DNA from: Pomacea canaliculata
Lineage: Eukaryota > Mollusca > Gastropoda > Architaenioglossa > Ampullariidae
Assembly (NCBI RefSeq): GCF_003073045.1
Contig: NC_037599.1
Coordinates: 20,712,555 to 20,776,554, forward strand
Reading direction: 5' to 3'
Length of the DNA stretch: 64,000 nt
Under the pieces are notes generated by a model. It saw only the letters and a program-made list of their open reading frames with translations. It was not told the origin of the DNA and ran no database searches. The translations under genes and the position numbers were made by a program. Of the stretch, positions 26,517 to 37,409 are shown in pieces. How positions within the stretch are numbered: position 1 is the stretch's first letter; each line of letters starts with the position of its first letter.

Positions 26517-26528
26517 ATGCCACACAAG
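26517..26528 (+). CDS. Candidate first coding exon of CTR A (option 1)
   Basis: ATG CCA CAC AAG followed by a good GTAATC donor would add MPHK in phase 0 ahead of the exon at 27707. The frame is open further upstream, so a longer N-terminus is possible. It is supported only by donor quality and phase. The competing option is at 26623-26637. Confidence 0.2.
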
Positions 26529-26622
26529 GTAATCACACCAGCGTGGTGTCATTTGCATTTTTTCTCTCAACCTTACCTTCTTTGCATACATTCACATTTT
26601 TCATAACTTTTCAACTTTATAC

Positions 26623-26637
26623 ATGCACCATGGGCAT
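26623..26637 (+). CDS. Candidate first coding exon of CTR A (option 2)
   Basis: ATG CAC CAT GGG CAT followed by a weak GTTTGT donor would add MHHGH in phase 0. A His/Met-rich N-terminus fits copper-binding ends of CTR proteins, and the paralogue's first exon ends HGHP. The donor is poor, so this is a suggestion only. Confidence 0.2.
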
Positions 26638-27140
26638 GTTTGTACATGTAAAAATGTTTGTCAAAAACATTAACTTGTGTGCCTGTCCATTTGCATATAC
26701 CTATCTATGCATTCATTTGATGACCATTACAATTTTTTCCAGAGGTAACAGGAAAAACAAAAAGCTCAAAGATAAACTCTCCCCATGGAGACCCACCTTA
26801 CAACACATAAATCCTTGTTATACGTGTGCCAGATAATTAGGAATAACTATAAATAGCAAACCACTACCACAAAGTCTTTGTACAAATTCCCCATATAATC
26901 TGCCAGCGGATTTTTCATGGAAAGTTTGTTTTCTTTTTTGGCTCAGAGGTTTTGCACACACATGAAAAAATCATTAGTCATTTTGAGAAATGCATTTTAT
27001 CTTGTGATAAATGTTAACTCATTTACTCTTTGTAAGAAAAGAAAACGTACATTCATCGTTAAATTAATTTTTGGATTTGTTAAAAAGTGACTTATCTTTC
27101 TGTGCAAGCATGTCGATCAGCTTAGCCAAGAAAATCTACA

Positions 27141-27664
27141 TTAATGGCTAACCTGAATGGTTTGCATTTTTTGAAGATATCAGTAGGAGAGATAAGGCGA
27201 TATAAACCTAACCTGTAAATTTCAGCTTCCAAAATCCATCCATTAATTATCCACTAGCAAAGTACACGATTCGTGCCTGCAATCAATGAGCTCCGCTAAC
27301 AGTGTACTACATCACGTTGGTACACCATTCACAGCATTGCCAGCCGTCAACACCAATCAGAGCGACACTATTCAGACGTTGAAAGTCTGCTAAAGTAGCA
27401 GTTTTTCAGAACCATGAGCGTCCAAATAATCCAAAGTGTCACTCGTTCTCTCTCTCTCTGATTGGTGTTGACTGCAGGCAATGTTGTGAATGGTGTATCA
27501 ACATAACAACTGTTATCAGCGCTTGTTAATTGTAGGTGTGAATATAGCAGATAATTAATGAACAGATGGGCTTTGGAGGCTGAAATTTACAGGTTGGTTT
27601 TTATATCGCCTATATCTACTGATATCTAAAAAAAAAACCAGCAAACCTTCAGGTTGGTCTTTAA
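27141..27664. mobile_element. TTAA-bounded inverted-repeat MITE, complete copy
   Basis: TTAA stands at both ends (27141-27144 and 27661-27664). The termini TTAATGGCTAACCTG and, reverse-complemented, TTAAAGACCAACCTG match. The inverted repeat continues inward through GATATCAGTAG and CCTGTAAATTTCAGC, so almost the whole element folds back on itself. No protein is encoded. TTAA boundaries recall piggyBac-type insertion, but the ends do not begin with CCC as in piggyBac itself. A second, truncated and inverted copy lies at 50923-51329. This copy sits just before the first recognised CTR exon, probably inside its first intron. Confidence 0.8.
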
Positions 27665-27706
27665 GTTTGGATGGTGGCATAACAGAAACTTTTCATTGTT
27701 TTCTAG

Positions 27707-29820
27707 ACATCCTTTCACATTCAGTATGGTGATGCTATCTTATTTGAGTCATGGGTTCTTCACTCAAAGAAAGGTAAATTAAATTTTCTTTCTTGTTAGT
27801 GTTTATAAAAACTCATTGCAGTTTGCATTGTCTCTATGTTATTTTTGTCTTCTCCTCAGTGGAATCCAACTTATTTATTGCATATCATGTTACTGTATTT
27901 ATATTCTAATGTATTCATTTAAAGGCATTGTGAGAGACAGATAGTAGCTATTATTTAATGTCTGGCTTTTTTTTAACCAGGTAGTTTAAACCCTGCTATA
28001 GAGTTAACCCTTAAAAACCATGACAAATCTTTTCACATCCATGTTTGTGCTGCTTTTTCAAAGACTCAGAGTCTGTAGAAAATGGAACCAGGTGGGTTAG
28101 AATTCGAGACATGGACTCTTTATATATCATCTAGGATCATCTTTTAAGTTCTTAAATACTTTTCAAGTTACCATGGCTACTTGTAGTATGACTTGATTTT
28201 TAGTTGCCAAGGTAACATAATGATTGGATTTATCTTTGCAGAGGCTTTTTTATCTGCCCTTGCTCTGGTTGTCTTGGGAATAGCTTACCAGGGTTTGAAG
28301 TGTCTTCGACATCGGCTTGGGCGCAAATGTCCTAACGTAAATTGTAGGTTGGTGAACATTACCTTTTTTTAAATGAGCAATTAAGTATGGTCTATTTATG
28401 GTTAGCATATTTAGCTTGTATTTTAAATCAGTTTTAGCATCTCTTCTTTGTAGGTGTTTCAACTCAAAAATTGTTTTCTTAGAACAATTAATTCATGTTC
28501 AGAGGTAGGCTGAAGTGGAAGAGAAGGTTAAAAGTAAAGACATATTTCCTTTCTACAGTGCATCTCACTTTATTGGCAAGAAGCATCTTTAAAAACTTGT
28601 TAAGACCTGTACAGATAAAGGAACAAATTTACATCAATAGTGTTTCTTGTGCACATAGCAAAAGTTTTTTTTCGTTTAATATTTATAAATATTTTTGATA
28701 GATTGTTCCGGAAACATTTCAGTAAGTGACAAATTTCAGGATGGTGTCATACAGATAGCTCAGATTTCTTTAAAGAAATACCAGTTGAATTTATCAGAAA
28801 AATGTAATCATCAGAAAGAGCCATCTGATGTGCTAAAATGTTAACACACAAGCCAAAGATCTTGAATAATAGTCATCATGCCTTTTTTTCGGTCACTCCA
28901 GATTAAAGCAATAGGAGTTAAAATTATGCAGTAGAGAGCTCATGTCCATTGAGTTAAATCAGCTTAAGTTGCATTTTATGAGCAGCAGCATGAGGATGAT
29001 GGCTTATTAAAACATTTACAGCACTCCCTGGTTAATAGACATCTGAGTTGGATATCTGTACTTATAAAGAAGTTGCCACAAGGTTTAGTCATTTAGAAGC
29101 CCAAGTTGCAGACAAATGGTTGGTAGTAATGAACATGAGATCTAGTTATGCTATTTTTATTGTGTCTAAGATGTTTTATGGTATTTTGAAGTGCTTCTGA
29201 AATGTTTTATCTACATAGAAAAGTCAAATATAATGCTAACTGATATTTATGTGTTCCAATTGGCTTAAACATGGTCTCAGTTACTCATTTGTGATCAACT
29301 GAACTGCTACTTTGAAAAGCCTATTGGATCTGTTGCTGAGATGATGCTGACATTAAGCTGGTATCTATGGGTGGCTGGTAATATTCTAATATGTGAGCAT
29401 TCAGCATTCTTTACACATCATTGATTGTTCAAGAGGTAATTTGGCTATTTTTGCTACTGTTCTAGGCGCTACTTCCTGAACACCGCTCACCTGATTCAAA
29501 CATTGCTGTACCTGGTGCAGTTCATTGGTGGTTATGTTTTAATGCTGGCAGTCATGACGTACAATGTGTGGCTTCTGGTGGGAGGTGTGGTGGGTCTTGG
29601 CTTGGGCTACTTCTTCTTTGGCTGGCTAGAGGAGGACTTGATTCGTCCAGCTCTGCTGGTTGTACCCAAAAATAAGTGTGGTCTGGTGGACACTCTTGAC
29701 TGTGGCTTTCAAGGCAAGGGGCAAGAATTGCAGCCCTTGAGCAAAGCAGATGGTGGTGGCGCAGCAGGAGATGGGTCCATTGCATGCCAGTGCAACGAGA
29801 CTCTTATTACTAGAATGTGA
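27707..29820 (+). CDS. SLC31A2: CTR-family copper transporter A (5' end unresolved)
   Basis: Homotrimeric copper(I) channel family with three transmembrane helices per subunit. Coding exons: 27707-27773, 28242-28347, 29466-29820, giving 175 residues without the N-terminus. Exon one carries SFHIQYGDAILFESWVLHS, the stretch before TM1. Exon two holds TM1 (FLSALALVVLGIAYQGLK). Exon three holds TM2 and TM3 with the family signature MLAVM, 12 residues, GLGLG, i.e. MX3M-X12-GX3G. The soluble tail is long (about 60 residues) and has a CQC near its end. Similarity is closest to CTR2-type proteins (YVLMLAVMTYNVW). The second intron uses a weak GTTGGT donor, fixed by frame and by the identical phase in the neighbouring paralogue. 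The first exon shown opens mid-protein, so a short upstream exon must supply the start. A possible AATAAA signal is at 30648-30653. Confidence 0.9.
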
Positions 29821-32800
29821 ATGAGATAATGTGCGTGCACACACACAGACAGACATACACTTATTTTTAAGAGAACTGAAGACAAGGCAACACTTTTCCA
29901 TCATGAATTTGTTTCACTATAATAGTGCCAACCTCTTTTTTTTGGAGCCAGGTATTTTATGATATTGTAAAATAGCTATAGTCAGGATTACTGATATTTA
30001 CATCTGTCATTCAATTATAACATGTCTATTTCTAATCATTTAGCATACCTGGAATTTATAGTCTCCTTTTAGTTTAACTTAAAATAACTTTTGTTTGTAA
30101 TAGATATAAAGCTAAGCTGAAAACAATATTTTAGTTCCAACCACAAGTTTTCAATTTTTATAGGGTATTGTATTGACTGACAAAATTTAGTGCTTGGAAA
30201 AGGTGCAATATATTTGAGTTTTCTTAGAATAGCTTTAGCATCTTTAGTCATATGATGGAGATCGCTGATAGGAGAGTGTAGAACTTCTATGAGGAAATAC
30301 CTATATTTACACCTCATTTAGGATCCAGGTTTATGCATTCCTGGTAGCTTATCATATGAAGAAGCTCATGAATATGAGACAAACCTTCAGTCAAAGTTAA
30401 CATTTGGTTAGCTTTTAATTTCACGTAGCTTTTTTAAAAAATCTTTTGTCTTTGCTTTGTATTTCTCTCTCCTTTTTTTTTTTTTGGTCACATTTTCATG
30501 CTGTGGTGTAATTCCTTCATCTGATTCAATACATTGACAATTCCTTATTCACTTATTTGTTTTAATGCACCAGACACTCTTATTTTGCTGCTAATGTTAA
30601 TATAATTTATGCTTATATATTTAAATCAAACATTGCTTTTGCTTCACAATAAAAATCCTTCTCAGTAATTCTTACGAACTACTTTTAAAAATTCATTTGA
30701 CATTTGGTTCTCATCAATCCACTACTTTGTAAAAGGTCTTTTATTTTACTTTGTAATCCAAGTGTAATCCAAATAATGAACTACTACCGACTCTTTCATT
30801 ACCGCCAGAACAATCATTTTAAGATGTACAATTTCTAAGATGACAGTTTTTCACATGTACAGGAAGTGAAATTCATGCATATTTCTGTAACTAAAAATAC
30901 AGAATCTGACCCACTGACAAACTCTTATCATAAAAAATATGTCTATTTTATCATACAAGGTAGGCTCTAACCACAGTCCATGAGTTTTAAAACTCAAGCT
31001 AAAGAGATATAAGGGCTTTGTGCTTTGTATTTTTTTTGTCTTAAAAATTTGTTTTGATTATTAAAGTTTCACTGTCCTGGAAAGAAACTCTGATTGCTGG
31101 AATCACCAGCCTGTTTTCCTGGGACCATAGTTATAAAACAAGGGTAAGTTATTGTTCTTGGGCAACATGGGAAACTCAATGGCTATGTTATTATATAGCT
31201 TGAAATGATTTTTTTTAATACAGTTTTTTATAACCCCTATCTATCTTTTAATGGTTAGATCATTGGCCATGGAGGCTTTGATTATTAGTGCATGCAACTT
31301 CACAATGGAAGATTGTTGGTACAAGGCCGCTTTAGGCTTTTTACTAAAAAATACAGTCCTGCCCATCCAGCAATACCGGATACCTGATTAATCTGGAAAT
31401 GTAAAAGATGGCAGAAGATGTTGGAACTCCTTCCTTCTGCATGCAATATTCTAACTGATGAACCACTCACAGCTCACTGCCTGACAGCTGTGGGACCGTT
31501 GTTTTATTTGTTGAGTGTTATATTTATATAGATTATTGATTTTTTTAGGTTTGGTTATTATATTGGATATTACTGCTGTTTAGATTGTATATTCATACAT
31601 TTTTATTTATTGTAGCAATCAGGTTGAAATCAAGGAATGCTCGAAGTATAATATTGGAGTTTCAATGATATTAAAAGATTTCACCACTGCCAGCATCATT
31701 ATCATTGTCAGTGTTTCCATCATCATCTTACTTTTGGTCATGCACATTGAGAACTGCTTTATGGATAGCTTGTTCACAAACTATTGCCATTTTGAGGAAC
31801 TTGCTATTTGTGATGGGTACTTATGCTTTTTTTCTTTTTGAGAATAGTTATCTATCTCATATGTATCTTTTGTTTTCTTTTTGAGAATAGTTATCTATCT
31901 CATATGTATCTTTTGTATCCATATGTACACCATGGGAAAAAATGTTGATAAAGCACATGCTCTCATAAGATCAATATTGGACAATATTATTCCATCTGGT
32001 CATGGTTTATGAGTTGTATTATATTTCAGAATTATGCTTTGTTCTTGAAATCTCCAGTTCTTGTCTCTGCTACTAGTTGGTACTGAAACTGAAACAGTAT
32101 GCTATAAAGTGGCAATAAAACATCACAGGGCACAACAAAACTTAATGGCTTTCTCATTGCTACTTGTCATCCCTTCAATTACTGACTTACCCTGCATGGT
32201 TTCATCAAACATGTAAATATTGGAAAACAGTGATGTTGGAGCAAAATACTTTTCTTTTAATTTGTCAAAGATTAGTAACATTTGATTATACTGACCAGCT
32301 GGCATCGATACAACACATTCTCAAACCCATTTTCTCCCCCCCCCCTTTCTCTCACACACATGCACGCATAGATTTTTTTGTGTGTGGAAAGCATGACTAG
32401 TGAACAGATTTTGGCGATTTTTAAAAGATCTGATAGAGATTTCATATTTCAGTGAAAGTCAACATCACACATTATATCTTATGTATTTTTGCATATCTGT
32501 GATGAATTTTGGTGTTACACCAATTTAAATACCATGACCAGCCCAAAGGGTACACTCCTTGCTTTGGGTTTTCTTTTTTCCTTCTCACCATTGAATGAGC
32601 CATGATGATAACTTGGCAAATACATGACAGATAAGATTTACACAGCGATTAATACGTTCTCAAAGCCATAAGCACCAAAATCATTTATCTTGATGCCCAG
32701 ATAGATCAGAGTAACCACAGGTAGATGATCAAAACAGTTTAAAATGAATTAAAGAGTGCATTGATAATTAGTATTCTCCTCCTTGAAAGTTAAACAGTTT

Positions 32801-34536
32801 TAATCTTGTATTGCTTTTTGACAATATCACCTTAAGTCCTGAAAATGATGTTTAAGAGCATCTATAATGTATTTATTTAAATTTGACTTTGTTTAGTCTA
32901 TAGCACAGTTGTTTGAAGTGTGTTGTCAAAAGGATCTGTTTATGGAAACTGTTTTAGAAAGGTGTACTAAAAATTTTATTGCTCATCGTTTTAACCATAA
33001 AGCTTTGCAACCCTGTGTCATCACTGTTGAAGATGCATGCAACATTGTTGTTGAACATTATTGTCATTGGGTATTACACTATTTATGGCATTATGCATAC
33101 TTGTGGTAACATACAAAACTGTTGATAACAATATAAAGGCCAGTTTATTTTTTGTAAAATATTGACTTGGCTTTTTAATTTTAGTGAGGTGTAAACCTCA
33201 GGCACACTTGATGGATGTCAAAAAAAGTGCTGTTTATATGGCATTTGTTCATATATATTTCAACAGTTGAGAAGGTACAAGGACAGAATGCAAAGTGGAG
33301 GGATAGGGAAAAGTTTTGGAGGTGGGAAAAGCAGTCCTTGTTCAACATTTCTTTTTCTCTTTTACAGTCAGTGTGAATCTTAAAAATCCACATTACATAT
33401 ATGCATTGCTTGTTCCTTTATGTTGGGTCGTGGATCTTAATAATAATAAATTATAAATAGTTTGAATAGGTTAGGACATTTTGCAGGATACTCGTTTCCT
33501 TTCATCAATACAGCTATACACTTAAAAAAGATCTTGGACAAGTTGATTGCAGAGGTAATTTCAGATTTTTGTTCTGTTATTTGTTGTGCTTTATGTTGCA
33601 ATATTTAAAAAATGGTTTTGCCATGAGCCTTAGATCTGTGTTGTTTCAACAAGCCTCTAGCAGTAGGTGATGGAGAAGACCAGTATTTAAAAAATTAATA
33701 ATTATTAGATAAACATTATTTTGATAATGTTTTTAATATTTAATGTTAACATTTATTCTTCCTTGTTTGGAAGCAGTCAGCTGCTTTTTTATATTTGTGT
33801 GTAGTGGGAAATAAATGTGGAGGTTAAAATGGTTCCTTTACTTTGTGCATTTTTGAATGCAAGCAGTGACAAGTGGGTGTATGTGTCTTGTGTTTGCACA
33901 TGCGGACAGATATATATACACTTACACGTGAGAGAAGAATGTAAAGAGTGACTTTGATGAACAACACTTTTTGTTTCTTTCAATCTTCTATATTGTATCA
34001 TGGACATACAAGCTCATGCGCACCCAGATACACTCAATGTTTCTTCAGACAAACCTATGATATTATCAACTTATTAGCAAGGTCGGCCTGACACTTGATA
34101 GCCTTCCAATTTAGATAAAAAGATTACTGTCCGTTGAGATTCTCGGGGCTAGCTTTCAGAGGGAACCAGACACTCGACTCACGTGATTGCTATAACTCCA
34201 GCCTTTCTACAGCAATGCACTCACAACAGACTGTTCCTGAGAGAACTGACCCGAAATTTCTGGCTTTGGGGGGAAAGATAGCAGCTGCTAATTCTTAGTC
34301 CATGCGAAGAAGAATAAGTAACTGAAAATCCAGGGTTCACTTCAGCTTTGTGGATGTCGATCAATGCAGTTCGCAAATGTCTCTATTTTTTGGGTGATTA
34401 CATTCTTTTGGTAGCTCTGTTTTCGTTGAAAGAATCTTAAGGAAATTGTGGTTAGCCGTTTTCTTGGTATTCTGAAATGAGACCTGGTCAGTAGGCTTTT
34501 AGGAAAAGTGTTGCGAGAATTTTGCCAGCAGCTACA
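29821..34536. other. Interval between the two CTR genes
   Basis: This holds the 3' UTR of CTR A and the promoter side of CTR B. No other coding exon is recognised. There is a perfect 43-bp tandem duplication at 31830-31915. The last 300 bp before 34537 are less AT-rich and probably contain the CTR B promoter and 5' UTR. Confidence 0.5.
31830..31915. repeat. 43-bp tandem duplication
   Basis: Two identical 43-bp units run head to tail, each containing TTTTTGAGAATAGTTATC and CATATGTATC. Perfect identity suggests a recent slippage or duplication event. Confidence 0.9.
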
Positions 34537-34617
34537 ATGAACCAGCAAGACAGCAATGCTGATGTTCACCTCGGTAAATGTGGCCAGACGAGCGCCAGCG
34601 AGGACCATGGTCATCCC
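34537..34617 (+). CDS. SLC31A2: CTR B first coding exon
   Basis: This 81-bp exon opens ATG AAC CAG CAA and ends CAT GGT CAT CCC, followed directly by a strong GTGAGT donor. It joins in phase 0 to the exon at 35843, whose first codon is also ATG. Translation could therefore also begin at that internal ATG, which aligns with the start of vertebrate CTR2 (a short N-terminus). The longer form is preferred because the homologous exon in CTR A has no ATG there and needs an upstream exon. Confidence 0.7.
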
Positions 34618-37409
34618 GTGAGTCTCGTTTTATTTTCTCTGTTGCACGTCTATCGTTCTTTGCTAATCATCAGTCACTGCCCATAAAGCGAAAATCATGA
34701 CCAAACACTTCTTTCTTCGATGCTGCTATATGCTTGCTATTCTACATTTAATGTAGAATTTAATTTAATGTAATTTAGTATTGATATAATATGTACAATT
34801 CTACAAAACGTGAATTGTGTTCAGCAAATGCAGAACAAATGCGCCACTCGAATGGCACGTGATGCCATGAGCTTTATTTGCAAGACTATGTTTTAACCGA
34901 TGAAACATCAACAACAACAAATCATCATCCAGTTCATCAAAAGCAGCCCATATTCACGCCCTGCTGTTCAGGGTGATCGTCACTGAAACTCAATTGTTCA
35001 AGCACCTTAAAAATGGTGTCGCATGTGTCATCCGAGTAAGGCATTTAAATTGTACCTTTTATTATCCATATCCAATATTAAGATTTGATAAATTAAACAG
35101 ATCTAAACTGGAAATATTTGCTGCGATCTTTTATATATGATCGTTATAATTTTAACATAACCAGCATAATGTCTACATTATCTTGACTGTAACTCTTTGA
35201 TAGTAACAAATCGATTGATGCAATGTTCGATTTCTTCCATCTCAAAATTTGAAGAACGTGTAAAGAACATTTACGTTGCCGGTGGGAAAATGCATGATCT
35301 ATAAGTAAATGTGGAAATCCGATTTCAGCATTATTTAGATGAAAGACACATAAATGTTATTGCGGAATGAGTCCGACCATTTACCATCACGCACTCTATC
35401 GACCATGATCGGTGAAGGTACCAGAGGTCTCTTATAGGGTGTCCACAGACATTTCTTGAACTGCGGAATGAAAACGACCATGTTTCTGGAAGGTGACTCG
35501 ATATGCTATCAATAAAAAATATCCCTTTACACTAGGTCCATAAAGGCAGTTAATTAACGACACGTCCTCACCACACAGCTTTTCTAAAACACATAATTGC
35601 TTGGCATCGCGCGCACGTTCAGTGAATGCACACGTATATCAAAGGAAAGTAAAAAAATAAGATACTGACTGCAGTCTGTAACCTACTGTAAGCTTCAGTA
35701 TCCTTGCAGTTTTAACAATTGTAGTTTTAACCCAGCTTTATACTGTATTGCATCCATTCGTTTATTGTACCCGCCTCTTAAACTAAAATACCTTCTTCCC
35801 TCGTCCAGCGATGTACGCCTAGTTTATTTTTTCATATTGCAGATGTTTTTCTCGATCGCAACAAACGCCAACATTTTGTGGAGTGGCTGGACAATTGCGA
35901 CACAAAATGGTGAGATCATCAGCCAGATACCAGCTTCACTAGTAAAAGCAACTTACCTAGTTCGCGTTTGTAACATGATAGAGATATAGCTGCTGGTTAC
36001 TGTAGCTTAGGCTCTTGGGCAAATAAAGATGTAGACCCTCAGGAAAGTGGAAGAATGCCCAGGTATTATCTTGCAGCTGACCTTCATCTAAGAGTGATGA
36101 AGAAATAGCCAGCTGCTGACTTGATGAAACCCAAGTGTTTGCGGTTTCTGTAGCATTTTATTTTTTTACAGGGCGGAGTTACTAGACCCACGCCCAACCC
36201 TCCTCCTTCATCCGGGCTTGGGACCCGTAGGTTATCCGAGTGGTTTCAGGCGAAGTTGATGAAACCCAAGACTAAAGCTTTTGTCATCAAGTCCGACTGC
36301 TCTACTCATTTCTCACAGTGATTGTTAATTTGCCTGTACTTAGCTATTATTCTAACTTCTCTATTCTAGTAGTGATTGTTTACTCAAAGTCTTTAATTTT
36401 TTTCAGGACTAATTCTGGCTGCTATTTTTAGCCTGGCTCTGGCTGTGCTGTTGGAAGCTTTGAAATGTTATATCTGCATGAAGCAGCTAAAAAGGTACTG
36501 AGGAAAATTCATGTTACATTGTTTATATGTGCACACTATTTGATTTTTCCTTATATGAAGATCAAATTTTGTGTTCTTCCACAGAAGTTCTGTGTATGTG
36601 TACGCGTGCACACACACACATACTTGTGAGCGAAAATTGTAAGCCATACTAAAAATAAGTTGTTTGTATTATTTCTGTTTTCTTCTGAAGAAAAACTCCA
36701 GATATCTTTAGATCTTTATAGTACCCTAAAAAAACAGAAGCTAGATTTGTAGCCTGTCACAATTCTGAAAAGTGATTTTGAATTGTTTTTGTTCTGCAGC
36801 TGCATATCAATGCAAACCTCAACACAGCGTGCTATTTCAGAACCTTCTGCAGTCAAAAGCACTAATTTTTGTTATATTTCATGGAATAATGGGGGAAAGA
36901 ATCATAGGGATAGTTGAAAAATTTACCCCCCCCCCCGGCTAAAAACAAACAAAAAAAGCACATTCAAACTTATGCCATGCTCAATCCTTGAAATACTATA
37001 TTTTTTATTTTACAGGACTCCTAAAAAGTCTCGATGGCAGCAAGTCATAAGAAGTCTCTTGTACATGGTGCAAGCCTTGGCAGGCTACATTCTCATGGTG
37101 ATGGCCATGACTTTTAATGCCTGGATCATGGTCTCAATTGTGCTAGGCTCTGGACTTGGCTATTACTTAATTCGCCATGTCCTTCACACTGCTGAATGCC
37201 GGGCCAAGAAATTTAAGTTGGCTCAAAAAAGACTGATGGCCTCTCCACCACTGCTTCAGCCTCAGCCTCAGCCACGACCAGAGGTGTGCATGTGTGCCAA
37301 GATAAAAGAAGCTACAGTTGCTGAATGCAGGAAGGAGCGGTGGCCAGCAGATGACCCTTTGCTCAAGTCCCTCCGAGCCACTGCTGATGGGAAGGAAACC
37401 GCTGTATAA
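34537..37409 (+). CDS. SLC31A2: CTR-family copper transporter B
   Basis: Second copper transporter of the same family, complete at 209 residues. Coding exons: 34537-34617, 35843-35909, 36407-36494, 37016-37409. The 27-residue first exon ends EDHGHP before a GTGAGT donor and supplies His residues at the extracellular end. TM1 is near residues 51-70 (LILAAIFSLALAVLLEALK). TM2 carries Met106-X3-Met110 and TM3 Gly123-X3-Gly127 with 12 residues between, the copper-pore and packing signature. The tail is long, with a Gln/Pro run (QPQPQPRP) followed by CMC. The 67-bp second exon has the same length and phases as its counterpart in CTR A, so the two arose by duplication. A candidate AATAAA signal is at 37843-37848. 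Confidence 0.92.
36136..36255. mobile_element. 120-bp retroposed insertion with 15-bp target duplication
   Basis: The 15-mer TTGATGAAACCCAAG occurs exactly at 36121-36135 and 36256-36270, flanking a GC-rich segment in the second intron of CTR B. The insert contains CAGGGCGGAGTTACTAGACC and GGTTATCCGAGTGG. The length of the duplication fits LINE-mediated insertion. The element family is not recognised. Confidence 0.65.

Larger units (their letters stand above)
25110..27140. other. Interval upstream of the first CTR gene
   Basis: No gene is proven. The first exon of the upstream copper transporter should lie here or up to 27.7 kb. Two short candidates are listed separately at 26517-26528 and 26623-26637. 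A 22-bp near-repeat (one mismatch) links 20255-20276 and 25916-25937. Confidence 0.4.

Noticed and set aside
34342..34614. 90-codon minus-strand frame
   Set aside because: It lies opposite the first exon and promoter of CTR B and has no domain; it is a shadow of the plus-strand gene.
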